Shown one piece after another: positions 42,398-51,414 of a DNA stretch of 64,000 bases; the first letter of the stretch is position 1; the number at the start of each line of letters is the position of its first letter. Both the position numbers and the translations under genes were made by a program. The stretch covers positions 34,022 through 98,021 of the forward strand of contig JBQCGD010000157.1 in assembly GCA_051955985.1 (NCBI GenBank), in the 5' to 3' direction. The notes below the pieces were generated by a model, which made no database searches, was not told the origin of the DNA, and worked only from the letters and a program-made list of their open reading frames with translations. The stretch comes from DATKPA01 sp051955985 (lineage in GTDB: Bacteria > Planctomycetota > Phycisphaerae > WQYP01).

Positions 42398-42820
42398 ATG
42401 AAGAACGCTCTTCTTGCCCACGTCGAGGCCAAGCACCTCAAGTCCAATCCCCCCAAGTTTGAAGTCGGCGACATTGTCGATGTGCACCAGCGCATCGTCG
42501 AAGGGGACAAGGAACGTATCCAGGTGTTCTCCGGCACGGTGATCATGCAGAAGGGCGACGGCATCAACGCCTGCTTCACCGTTCGGCGCATCGTGAACAA
42601 TGAAGGCGTGGAACGTATTTTCCCGCTCCACTCGCCGAAGATTGAAAAGCTCGAAGTGAAGCGCAAGAGCCGGGTGCGTCGCGCGAAGCTCTACTACCTG
42701 CGTGAGCGCACGGGCAAGGCGACCCGCCTGAAGGAAGGGGATCCGGTGGTGGTCACCGATACTGCCTCGGCCGCCCAGGCAAACCAGGCGTCTGAGAACA
42801 AGCCGGCGGAAAGCAAGTAA
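42398..42820 (+). CDS. rplS: 50S ribosomal protein L19
   Basis: 140 residues; AAGGAG lies before the ATG. FEVGDIVDVHQRIVEGDKER, IQVFSGTVIMQKGDGINACF, TVRRIVNNEGVERIFPLHSP and RVRRAKLYYLRERTGKATRL identify L19. The C-terminal ~25 residues are an Ala/Gln/Glu-rich tail beyond the usual ~115-residue core. An intrinsic terminator follows. Confidence 0.97.
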   Translation: MKNALLAHVEAKHLKSNPPKFEVGDIVDVHQRIVEGDKERIQVFSGTVIMQKGDGINACFTVRRIVNNEGVERIFPLHSPKIEKLEVKRKSRVRRAKLYYLRERTGKATRLKEGDPVVVTDTASAAQANQASENKPAESK

Positions 42821-42851
42821 GCCGATCGGCGAGCAAGTGTTAGAGAGAACA

Positions 42852-42890
42852 AGAAAGACCCGCTCGTTGGCGGGTCTTTCTTTTTTTTTT
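42852..42890 (+). terminator. intrinsic terminator of rpsP-trmD-rplS
   Basis: aaagacccgc (42854-42863) pairs with gcgggtcttt (42870-42879), followed by a tract of at least ten T. Confidence 0.95.
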
Positions 42891-43044
42891 GCATAAGGGA
42901 TTTCCGTAACCGTGCCCGCTGCGGCACTGCGGTCGTTTGCGCACGGGGAGTCGCGATTTTTCCGTTGCCCTCCCTTCCATTTCGCGGTTATCGTTTGCGA
43001 AAGAAGGGGCCTTTGGTTCCAATCGCCTGGAGAAGGAGCAATTC

Positions 43045-44685
43045 ATGAAACGGTTTGCTGGGAAAATCTTCGCTGCAGCGGTCCTGCTCGTGTCTGCGTC
43101 GGTGGTCGCGGCTCCATTGGATGACCGGGTTCCGAACGACGCGCTCGTGTATGCCGGGTGGCGCGGCGCCGACTCAATGGCCGGCGAATACGCACAATCC
43201 AATCTCAAAGGCGTTGTCGAGACGGCCGGAATGCGCGCGTACATCCAGCAGCAGCTCCCTCACTGGATCGAACTCGCCGGAGAAAAGGACCCCAGCGCTC
43301 CTGAACAGATCAACGACCTGCTCTCAGGCCTCAACATCGCATGGCACCACGCCTGTGCGTTGTATATCGGTCCCATGGACCTTGGCGCAGGCAACGGTCC
43401 GCCGAAGCCGCGCATCGCATTGTTGTGCGATGCCGGCGCCGATGCGCCCGCACTGATGGCGCTGCTGCAGAAGGTGCAGGCCAAAACACCCCCTTCTCCT
43501 GACGCAAACCTCGCGATCTCGCAGGACGGGAGCGTGGTGATCGTCACGCTCGGCGTCTCCACTGCCGAAGACTTCAAAGTGCATGCGGACGCACTGCGTT
43601 CAGCGGACGCATACAAGAAAGCGCTGACACACGTGAGCCCCACTGCCGCGGTGACGCTCTTTGCCGATCCGCCTGCGGTGATCAACATGATCGATACCGC
43701 CATGGCTGCCGAGCGGAACGTTCCTCCGGCCGTGCGCCAGAAGTACGAAGCGGTGATGAAAGCGCTCGGCCTGCGGAACCTCGGACAACTGGTATTCGGG
43801 GCGGGGTTCCAGGGCAAGGGGTGGACGGAAGACGGATTTGTGGCAATCACCGGGCCGCGCACCGGACTTTTGTCGCTGACGGATAGTGGTGCGCTGGACG
43901 AAACCGCGCTCGCCGCCGTGCCGAATGATGCCTATGCGTTCCAGGCGGAGCGCTTCGATCTCGCGAAGCTGCTGGCGACCGTCCGCAGCATCGCCGGCGA
44001 TATTGATCCGGAAGTTCTCTTCAACCTGAACAACGGCATCGAAGCCGCCGGGCACCAGCTTGGGTTCGACCTCGAGAAAGAATTCCTTGCGGCGTTGGGC
44101 GACCAATGGGTCAGCTACCGCTCACCATCCCCCGACGGCGTCGGTCTGCTGCAGACATTTGTGATGAAAGTCAAGGATGCGAAATCTCTGGAAAGCAGCC
44201 TGAAGGCGATCTCCGCCCAGATCGGAAACATGTCGCAGGGGAAAGTGACAGTGGATGAAACAGATGTGGAAGGAATCCACGTCACCGAGTTCCACGTCAC
44301 CATGTTGACGATCGCGTGGACGCTCCGTGGCGACTACCTTTACGTGTCGAGCGCTGCGGGCATCCCCGCCGCGGTGAACCAGGTGGAGAAGAATCAGCCG
44401 TCGATCCTGACCAATCAGTCGTATCTGGATGCGCGGGCGAAATTGCCGAAGGTGCAGCCGAGTGCGCTTTCTTACAGCGATCCCTCGAAGATTTATCCTG
44501 AGGAATACCGAACGGTGGCGACGCTGCTGCCATTCCTGGGGGCGCTCGGCGTGAATATCCCGGTGACTATTCTCCCGAACCCCGTGAAATCCGCCCCGTT
44601 CCTGACGCCCGGTGCTTCCGAGATGTGGACGACAGAAGAGGGAGTACACTTCAAGAGCGTGGGATCCATTCCGGGCGCGGAATGA
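43045..44685 (+). CDS. exported protein of unknown function (paralogue A)
   Basis: 546 residues; AAGGAG lies before the ATG at 43045. The signal peptide (about 1-23) is followed by RVPNDALVYAGWRGADSMAG, EYAQSNLKGVVE. It shares this start, and the later segments WTLRGDYLYVSSAAGIPAAV and KIYPEEYRTVATLL, with the protein at 47217-48980 (RVPADAVAYLHWAGTDAMG, WAIRGDVLYVGISKAAIEHA, VAPEEYPIVQHL). It is a planctomycete DUF3352-like periplasmic protein in layout; no catalytic motif is seen. The gene precedes the regulator/kinase pair on the same strand. Confidence 0.72.
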   Translation: MKRFAGKIFAAAVLLVSASVVAAPLDDRVPNDALVYAGWRGADSMAGEYAQSNLKGVVETAGMRAYIQQQLPHWIELAGEKDPSAPEQINDLLSGLNIAWHHACALYIGPMDLGAGNGPPKPRIALLCDAGADAPALMALLQKVQAKTPPSPDANLAISQDGSVVIVTLGVSTAEDFKVHADALRSADAYKKALTHVSPTAAVTLFADPPAVINMIDTAMAAERNVPPAVRQKYEAVMKALGLRNLGQLVFGAGFQGKGWTEDGFVAITGPRTGLLSLTDSGALDETALAAVPNDAYAFQAERFDLAKLLATVRSIAGDIDPEVLFNLNNGIEAAGHQLGFDLEKEFLAALGDQWVSYRSPSPDGVGLLQTFVMKVKDAKSLESSLKAISAQIGNMSQGKVTVDETDVEGIHVTEFHVTMLTIAWTLRGDYLYVSSAAGIPAAVNQVEKNQPSILTNQSYLDARAKLPKVQPSALSYSDPSKIYPEEYRTVATLLPFLGALGVNIPVTILPNPVKSAPFLTPGASEMWTTEEGVHFKSVGSIPGAE

Positions 44686-44855
44686 TCCAGCCGTGACGCC
44701 TGCTCCTTGGCGATCCCCCTGCTTCCCCCTGTTTTTCTCCCCTGAAATAGTGGAGGAAAACCGATCGGCGCAGCCGCTGCATGGCGTTATTTTTGTAGCA
44801 CGTGCCGTCAGCGGCCGATGTCGGTGGGATTTGTAAAAACTCAAAAGTGGACGTC

Positions 44856-46220
44856 ATGAGCGAGCAGCCCTCCAGCGGTGCTTTCCTTTTGAACATTCTC
44901 GTTGTGGATGACGAGATCAACATTCGCAAAACCCTCGCGTTTTGTCTGGAAGGCCTCGGGCACAAAGTCGTGGCGGTTTCCAATTCCGCCGATGCCAAGG
45001 CCGAGGCGTCACGGCGTTCCTTCGACCTTGCATTCGTCGATCTGCGGCTCGGCGCCGAAAAGGGAATCGAGCTCATTCCCGATCTCCTTGCACAGAGCCC
45101 CTGGATGAAGGTGGTCGTGATCACCGCCTATGCGTCGATCGACACGGCCGTCCAGTCCATGAAGTCCGGCTCGACGGATTACCTGCCCAAGCCCTTCACG
45201 CCGGCCCAGGTCAAACACATCACCCAGCGAATTGCCGAAATGCGCCGCCTCGAGCAGAACGTCGCGGTCCTTCAGGAAACCCTCGGCCGGTCCAGTCCCG
45301 AAGTAGACATTCATGCCACCACCTCTCCCGCAATGCAGCGCGCGATTCACCTGGCCCAGCAGGTGGCGACGACCGATGCGACCGTGCTGGTGCGCGGCGA
45401 ATCCGGCACCGGCAAGGGCGTGCTCGTGCGTGCAATCCATGGCTGGTCGGCGCGGGCGCAAAAGCCCTTCGGCGTCGTCTCCTGCCCGTCCCTCTCCGCG
45501 GAGCTGCTGGAGTCCGAACTCTTTGGTCATGTGAAAGGGTCGTTCACCTCGGCCGTGCGCGACAACCCCGGCCGGATCGCAACATGCGAAGGGGGAACGC
45601 TGTTCCTCGACGAAATCGGTGATTTGCCCATTGCCATCCAACCCAAGCTGCTGCGATTCATCCAGGACCGCGAGTACGAACGCGTCGGTGAGCAGATCAC
45701 CCGCCATGCCGATATTCGTGTGATCACCGCAACGAACGTCGACCTCGACAAAGCCGTCAAGGAAGGACGCTTCCGGGAAGATCTTCTTTATCGCCTCAAC
45801 GTGATCCAGATTGAGATTCCCTCCCTGCGCGAGCGGCCGGAGGACATCGTGCCGATGGCCGAGCGGATGCTCGTGTTCTTTACGCGCAATCGGCCGCACA
45901 AGGTGCTGGGGTTCACGCCGGAGGCATCCGCCATCCTCCGCCGGCATGCGTGGCCCGGAAACGTGCGCGAACTTCGCAACGTGGTCGAAAGGTGTGCGAT
46001 CCTCGTCTCCGGCGAGTGGGTGGGGCCCGAACTGCTTCCCGGCTCCGTCTCGAATGCGGCCACGACCCCCGCGCCCGGCGAGCTGATCAGTCTCGACAAG
46101 CTGGAAGAACTTCATATCCGTCGTGTTCTCGCGGCAACCAAGAGTCTGGACGATGCGGCGGAAATCCTGGGGATCGATGCGGCCACGTTGTGGCGCCGGC
46201 GGAAAAAGTACGGTATCTGA
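44856..46220 (+). CDS. NtrC/AlgB-type sigma-54-interaction response regulator with altered GAFTGA
   Basis: 454 residues. A receiver (about 12-125) has Asp18/Asp19, phospho-acceptor Asp62 in FVDLRLGAEKG and Lys112 in LPKPFT. The AAA+ domain (about 150-395) has Walker A GESGTGKG (181-188) and Walker B GGTLFLDEIGD (246-256). It also contains IQPKLLRFIQDREYERVG, an AlgB-like segment, and the arginine fingers. The sigma-54 contact loop GAFTGA is replaced by GSFTSA (228-233). The C-terminus is a Fis-type helix-turn-helix (AAEILGIDAATLWRRRKKYG). The changed loop could weaken sigma-54 activation. It is cotranscribed with the kinase that follows 82 bp downstream. Confidence 0.92.
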   Translation: MSEQPSSGAFLLNILVVDDEINIRKTLAFCLEGLGHKVVAVSNSADAKAEASRRSFDLAFVDLRLGAEKGIELIPDLLAQSPWMKVVVITAYASIDTAVQSMKSGSTDYLPKPFTPAQVKHITQRIAEMRRLEQNVAVLQETLGRSSPEVDIHATTSPAMQRAIHLAQQVATTDATVLVRGESGTGKGVLVRAIHGWSARAQKPFGVVSCPSLSAELLESELFGHVKGSFTSAVRDNPGRIATCEGGTLFLDEIGDLPIAIQPKLLRFIQDREYERVGEQITRHADIRVITATNVDLDKAVKEGRFREDLLYRLNVIQIEIPSLRERPEDIVPMAERMLVFFTRNRPHKVLGFTPEASAILRRHAWPGNVRELRNVVERCAILVSGEWVGPELLPGSVSNAATTPAPGELISLDKLEELHIRRVLAATKSLDDAAEILGIDAATLWRRRKKYGI

Positions 46221-46302
46221 CGCTGCCGCGAGCGTTCTGTTATCCTGAGCTCCTCCACGGCCGTATCCGCCCGCGGCCCTTTTCCTCGATAACGGAAATG
46301 CC

Positions 46303-47211
46303 ATGACCAGCCTGCGCACTCGTCTATTGGCCGGTTACCTGACGCTCCTCTGCATTCTCGTCGCAGCAGCGCTCATCAATATTTTGAATGGCAACCGGAC
46401 TTTCGAACTCGTCCTTCTCGGCTTGGCCGCCGCCGTGGCAGCCCTGTTCGCAGGCACCACGTGGCGGGCGGCGACAAAGCCGATCGAACAGATGACCAAG
46501 TCCGCGTTGGAAGTGCGCTCCGGAAGGCTCGACCCTGCCTTTTCTCCCGCCGGGCCGACCGAGATTGCCAAATTGGGCGAATCGCTCAGGGCTATGACCG
46601 ACACCTTGCGGAGCTTTCGGCAATATGACGAGGCACGCCTGCTTCGCACCCAGGAGACCACGCGCCTCGCAATCAATTCGCTGCCCCATCCCATCGCCGT
46701 GCTCTCCCCCGACGGCCACGTGGACCTCGCCAACGAACCCGCGGAACGATTGTTCGGGCTCAAGCAGGGAGAAGGCCTCACGCACCTCCCTCACAAGTGG
46801 CTGGCCGATCTGTTCAATCGCGCCTGCGAAACGATGAAAACGGCGCAGGTCCAGCGGTTCGAGGAAGTCGTGCAGGTGTTTGACCGCTCCCGCGAGCGGT
46901 TCTTCCAGCCGCACGCGATTCCCATTCTTGATGCGTCAAACCAGCTCGCCGGGGTGACCATCGTGCTCGTGGATGCGACCGAGTTGCGGCAGGTGGATGA
47001 AGCCAAATCGAGCCTCATCTCCTCGGCCTCGCACGAGCTCAAGACGCCGCTTACCTCTATTCAGATGGCGATTCACCTGCTGCTGGAGGACGCCGCGCGC
47101 TTCACGCCCCGGCAGGTCGAGTTGCTGCAGGCGGCGCGCGACGATGCAGACCGCCTGCACGAACTCATCGCCACCCTGCTGGATGCCGGCCGGCGCGAGC
47201 ACATCCCCTGA
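46303..47211 (+). CDS. membrane histidine-kinase-like protein lacking the ATPase domain
   Basis: 302 residues. Two membrane helices (about 10-30 and 34-52) are followed by HAMP (about 55-107), a PAS domain (about 118-230) and a DHp/HisKA helix pair with His244 in SSASHELKTPLTS. The protein then ends at REHIP, just after the second DHp helix, with no N, D, F or G boxes. No such sequence is present in the remaining 5 bp before the neighbouring gene or in other frames there. It therefore cannot autophosphorylate in cis. It may be a trans-phosphorylated or phosphatase-like partner of the preceding regulator. The layout up to HisKA is KinB-like. Confidence 0.85.
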   Translation: MTSLRTRLLAGYLTLLCILVAAALINILNGNRTFELVLLGLAAAVAALFAGTTWRAATKPIEQMTKSALEVRSGRLDPAFSPAGPTEIAKLGESLRAMTDTLRSFRQYDEARLLRTQETTRLAINSLPHPIAVLSPDGHVDLANEPAERLFGLKQGEGLTHLPHKWLADLFNRACETMKTAQVQRFEEVVQVFDRSRERFFQPHAIPILDASNQLAGVTIVLVDATELRQVDEAKSSLISSASHELKTPLTSIQMAIHLLLEDAARFTPRQVELLQAARDDADRLHELIATLLDAGRREHIP

Positions 47212-47216
47212 ACGCC

Positions 47217-48980
47217 TCAAGGCAGTTTTTCCTGAGTTGCCGGCGCTGCCCCTCCGTTGAGCCGGCGCTCCCGCGCGGCCGCCTGCAGATTCTGCATGTT
47301 CACCTGATATGGACTCAGGACGACGCCCGAAAACGGGAACGGCCCAAGCGATTTCGCGTGATAACCGGCCCCGTCCGTCCAGGAAACCTTCAAATACGGT
47401 GTGAGATGGGGCGTGATCGCCTGCAGCGGCGGCAGCGTGTAGGGAGTCTTCATCTCCGCAACCAGATGTTGAACGATCGGGTATTCCTCCGGCGCCACCT
47501 TCGGAAGATCCAGGTAGTCAAAACCGGAAATCTGATCGACGCCCAGCTTTCCCTTCAGCCCCGCAAATGCTGGATTTTCCGCAATCGATCCCCCGTTCGC
47601 AGCATTCTGGATGGCATGCTCGATCGCCGCCTTGCTGATGCCGACATACAGCACATCGCCCCGGATCGCCCACGCCGGGGAAGCTTCCGGAAACGAGAGA
47701 ATGTGTGCCGTGATCTTGTCGTTCGGGGCGTCGAGTGCTTCGGTCGTGAAATTCACGCTGCTGTTGGCATTGCGCTGCATGATCATGGCGCTGATGGTGT
47801 TTTCCAGCGTGCTCAGCGAGGTTTCCATTTTCTGCGGATTCTTCAGCCGCGTCGCCATCACCATGTTCGTCATCGACTTGCCATTGGCATCGGGAAAAGC
47901 GTAATACGCGAATTCGTTCCCGGCGGAGGCGATCAAGTCGTTGCGGAGATCGACCCCGGTGAATGCAAAGAACTGCCGAAGGGCAAAGTCAAAGTTCTGC
48001 TGGCCGCGCGCATCAATCTGGCCGGCGGCATTGCGGATATCCTCCATAAAGCGGGCGGCATCAAAAGAAGTCACACCGGCCCACGTGGCGTTCGCCGGGA
48101 TCAGCTTCAGCGTGTCTTCCTGCAGCGGCTTGTTGTCGATAAAGTCCAGCAGCCCCGTCCGGTTCTGCCCCATCCCGATAAACAACTGCCCTTCCCAGTC
48201 CGCCCCCTCCAGCTCCCCCGACCAGACGATTTCCTTGAGCTCCGTGAGCCCCAGCGCACTTTCCGCGGCCGGCCATGCCCTCGCGCCGCGGCCTCCCTTC
48301 GCCGACATCAAATCGTCCACGATGTGCAACGCCGATTCCCCATTGATGTAAACAATTGCGGGCGCCTCTGCGGCGCCTTCGCCGAATTGCGCCATCGTCT
48401 TGTTGAAGGACTCCGACTTCCCCAGCCCATCCCCCGGGGGAGCGGCTCCCAGCCGCTGCGCCATGTCGGCGTCCGCCCCGATGTTGATCAGCAGGTATTC
48501 GCCGGCAACGCTGACAGCGACCTTGTCCTTGTCTTTCGGCTCAATAATCCCGTTCAGCTTTTGCGCAAATTCGCCCGCCTTGGCCGCCCCCATTTTTGAA
48601 AAGATCGCCGCCATCGGCTTCGGCTGGTCGGGATTCGACAGATCCACCGACCCGATATACACGCTGGTCGGGTAATGCACCAGGGTGCGAAGGAATTCGT
48701 GCACTTGCTGCGCATCCTCTTTTTCCTTCGGGTCCATCTTGCTGAGACGCTGCTCCATGAGGCTGGAAAGCATCTGCTGCAACTTGAAGGCGTCGAACAG
48801 GCCCTTCATGTGCGAGGAGCCGTACGCGGGGCCCATCGCATCCGTCCCTGCCCAATGGAGATACGCCACCGCGTCGGCCGGCACCCGGTCGGCATCGTTC
48901 TCCGCCATCGCCACTGCCGGTACGCATGCCAACGTCGCAAGCATCAGCGCGAACATCGATTTACGCCGCAGAATACCCAT
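47217..48980 (-). CDS. exported protein of unknown function (paralogue B)
   Basis: 587 residues from the ATG at 48980, with GGAGAAGG upstream. A signal peptide (about 1-26) is followed by an N-terminal segment shared with 43045-44685: RVPADAVAYLHWAGTDAMG. Most of the rest is comparable in layout but diverged. It converges on the kinase-like gene, with only 5 bp between the stops. Together with paralogue A it flanks the two regulatory genes. No enzymatic motif is recognised. Confidence 0.72.
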   Translation of the reverse strand: MGILRRKSMFALMLATLACVPAVAMAENDADRVPADAVAYLHWAGTDAMGPAYGSSHMKGLFDAFKLQQMLSSLMEQRLSKMDPKEKEDAQQVHEFLRTLVHYPTSVYIGSVDLSNPDQPKPMAAIFSKMGAAKAGEFAQKLNGIIEPKDKDKVAVSVAGEYLLINIGADADMAQRLGAAPPGDGLGKSESFNKTMAQFGEGAAEAPAIVYINGESALHIVDDLMSAKGGRGARAWPAAESALGLTELKEIVWSGELEGADWEGQLFIGMGQNRTGLLDFIDNKPLQEDTLKLIPANATWAGVTSFDAARFMEDIRNAAGQIDARGQQNFDFALRQFFAFTGVDLRNDLIASAGNEFAYYAFPDANGKSMTNMVMATRLKNPQKMETSLSTLENTISAMIMQRNANSSVNFTTEALDAPNDKITAHILSFPEASPAWAIRGDVLYVGISKAAIEHAIQNAANGGSIAENPAFAGLKGKLGVDQISGFDYLDLPKVAPEEYPIVQHLVAEMKTPYTLPPLQAITPHLTPYLKVSWTDGAGYHAKSLGPFPFSGVVLSPYQVNMQNLQAAARERRLNGGAAPATQEKLP

Positions 48981-49198
48981 AGACCTTCTCCGACAAAATG
49001 TGGTTTTCACCCGCATAAGGGTTGAAAAAATGATAATCCCGATGTGCGTGGTATGCATCACTATTAGCGCCACTCACATGAAGAAACCGCAATTTGAAAA
49101 TCGGGGTGCATTCCTGTTCACCTGCTGGGTTCTTGGGAGTAGAGTGAGGGGCCAAAAGGGACACCCCTGCGGCTTTTTCGTGGACAGTGGAATCAGCA

Positions 49199-50251
49199 AT
49201 GGACATTCAGCATGCCATGGCCTGGGGGATCTTCCTGGTCGCCGTTCTCGCCCTGCTGGCCTTCGATCTGCTTGTGCTCCACCGCAAGCCGCGGGAAGTC
49301 CGGCTTCGCGAGGCCCTCCTCGGTGCTGCCGTTCCGGTGGTCTGTGCGCTCATTTTCCTCGGACTCATCTACGCCGCTTACAACAACCACTGGCTCAATC
49401 TCGGAACTCACCACGCGGCAGAGGCCCTGCGTCACTTCTACCCCGACAACGGCTATGAGGCCGCGGTTCAATTCGTCACCGGCTACATCGTCGAACTCTC
49501 CCTCTCCGCCGACAACGTTTTCCTCTTCGTGATCCTCATGAACGTCTTCAAGGTCCCCCGCCACCTGCAGCACCGCGTGTTGTTCTGGGGAGTTCTGGGG
49601 GCGCTCGTCATGCGCGGCATCATGATCATCGTCGGCGCCACGCTGCTGGCCAAGTTCCAGTGGTTGATCTACATCTTCGGCGCTTTCCTGCTCTTCACCG
49701 CCGGCCGAATGCTCTTTTCCAGCCATGACGAGGAACGCGACATCGCCGACAACTTCGGCAGCCGCCTCGTACGCCGCTTCTTCCCTGTCCACCCCGACTT
49801 CGCCGGCAAGAATTTCTTCGTCAGGATCGACGGCCGCCGAATGGCCACCACCCTCTTCGTCGTCCTCGTCTGTATCGAGTTCACGGATCTCGTGTTCGCG
49901 CTCGATTCCATCCCCGCCATCTTCGGCATCACACGCGACCCGTTCATTGTGTTTACCTCCAATGTCTTTGCCATCCTCGGCCTCCGCTCGATGTACTTCC
50001 TTCTCGCCGGCATCATGGACAAGTTCCGCTACCTCAAAACCGGCCTCGCCGTCGTGCTCGGATTCGTCGGCCTCAAGATGCTGCTCCCCGGCATCGGCGA
50101 TCTCTATGGCCACTACATCGCGGGCGCCCCGCAGCACTGGGACATCGACGAGTTCGTCTCCCTCTCCATCATTCTTGCAACGCTCGCTATCTCCATCTTT
50201 GCCAGCGTGATCAGCCCGCCGAAGCAGCACCCCGCCCCGCACCGGGCGTAA
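49199..50251 (+). CDS. TerC/Alx-family membrane protein
   Basis: 350 residues; the ATG at 49199 is preferred over the GTG at 49187. Eight or nine hydrophobic segments are visible. TerC hallmarks are VTGYIVELSLSADNVFLFVI, FTDLVFALDSIPAIFGITRD and PFIVFTSNVFAILGLRSMYF. The family exports Mn2+ (Alx, MeeY/MeeF types) or is linked to tellurium resistance and metallation of exported enzymes. The Asp residues in the two helices are in place. No clear yybP-ykoY riboswitch was found in the 218-bp leader. Confidence 0.9.
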   Translation: MDIQHAMAWGIFLVAVLALLAFDLLVLHRKPREVRLREALLGAAVPVVCALIFLGLIYAAYNNHWLNLGTHHAAEALRHFYPDNGYEAAVQFVTGYIVELSLSADNVFLFVILMNVFKVPRHLQHRVLFWGVLGALVMRGIMIIVGATLLAKFQWLIYIFGAFLLFTAGRMLFSSHDEERDIADNFGSRLVRRFFPVHPDFAGKNFFVRIDGRRMATTLFVVLVCIEFTDLVFALDSIPAIFGITRDPFIVFTSNVFAILGLRSMYFLLAGIMDKFRYLKTGLAVVLGFVGLKMLLPGIGDLYGHYIAGAPQHWDIDEFVSLSIILATLAISIFASVISPPKQHPAPHRA

Positions 50252-50294
50252 CGCCTCCTTCATTATCCCGCTGCTTTTCTGGTAAACTTCACCA

Positions 50295-51296
50295 ATGCTA
50301 CCCGCTGATACTTATCGTCCCCGCCGGCTCCGTTCGCACCCCCTCCTTCGCGCGATGCTCGCGGACAGTCGGCTTGCTCCCTCTGATTTTGTCGCACCTC
50401 TCTTCGTCCGCGCCGGCAACGGATTGAAGAGCCCGATCAAGTCCATGCCCGGCGTTTTCCAACTCTCCCCTGACACCGCTGTGGATGAACTCAAACGCCT
50501 CGAATCCCTCGGCGTCGCCTCCTACATCGTCTTCGGCGTCACCGATGCCTCTCGCAAAGACGCCACCGGTTCGCACGCCCACAATGATCGCAATGAAGTC
50601 TGCACCACGCTCAAGCGTGCAAAAGACGCCGGCATCGGCATGCTGGCCATGACCGATCTCTGTTACTGCGAGTACACCGATCACGGCCATTGCGGTCCGT
50701 TGACGCAGGATCGTCAATCGGTCGACAACGACCGCACCGCTGAACTCCTTGCCCAGCAGGCCGTGATCCACGCTCGTGCCGGCGCGGATGTTGTCGCTCC
50801 CTCCGGGATGATGGACAACATGATCGCCTCGATTCGCGCGGGGCTAGATGGCACGGGATTTCAGAATACCTCCATCCTTTCCTACGCCGTGAAGTACGCC
50901 TCGTCCTTCTACGGGCCATTCCGCGATGCCGCCGAATCCCCCCCGCAGTTCGGTGATCGCAAAACGTATCAAATGGATTTCCGCCGCGACCCCGGCGAAG
51001 CCCTGCGTGAAGCCAGTATCGACATCGAGCAGGGGGCCGACATGATCATGGTCAAACCCGGAATCCCTTACCTGGACGTGCTCAAAACCGTCACCGAGAA
51101 AATTGCCGCGCCCCGCGGCATTCCCACCTCCGCCTATCACGTTTCCGGCGAATACGCCATGCTCAAAGCCGCCGCCGCCAACGGCTGGATCGATGAAAAA
51201 GGGACTGTCCTGGAAACGATGCACGCGTTCAAGCGGGCGGGCGCAAGCTTCGTTCTCACCTACTATGCAGCGCAACTCGCCGAATGGCTTCAGTAG
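50295..51296 (+). CDS. hemB: delta-aminolevulinic acid dehydratase (porphobilinogen synthase)
   Basis: 333 residues. Condenses two 5-aminolevulinate molecules to porphobilinogen in heme synthesis. Zinc ligands Cys123, Cys125 and Cys133 are in MTDLCYCEYTDHGHCG, so it is the zinc-dependent type. The two active-site lysines are K200 in SYAVKYASSFYGPFRD and K254 in IMVKPGIPYLDV. It starts 43 bp after terC and may share its transcript. Confidence 0.96.
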   Translation: MLPADTYRPRRLRSHPLLRAMLADSRLAPSDFVAPLFVRAGNGLKSPIKSMPGVFQLSPDTAVDELKRLESLGVASYIVFGVTDASRKDATGSHAHNDRNEVCTTLKRAKDAGIGMLAMTDLCYCEYTDHGHCGPLTQDRQSVDNDRTAELLAQQAVIHARAGADVVAPSGMMDNMIASIRAGLDGTGFQNTSILSYAVKYASSFYGPFRDAAESPPQFGDRKTYQMDFRRDPGEALREASIDIEQGADMIMVKPGIPYLDVLKTVTEKIAAPRGIPTSAYHVSGEYAMLKAAAANGWIDEKGTVLETMHAFKRAGASFVLTYYAAQLAEWLQ

Positions 51297-51414
51297 GTTT
51301 CCCGCCTAAGGCCTGCTGCCCAAAATCGTGCCTCGCTGCCGCAAAACGGAGTGTTACCGGTAGGTTTTCGTCCGTATACTCCGCGCACCATTCCATTTCC
51401 AAGCGAGAGCCGCC

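Noticed and set aside
48981..49198. yybP-ykoY manganese riboswitch before terC
   Set aside because: A tgggagtag-like stretch exists, but the second conserved part and the stems could not be placed, so it was not called.
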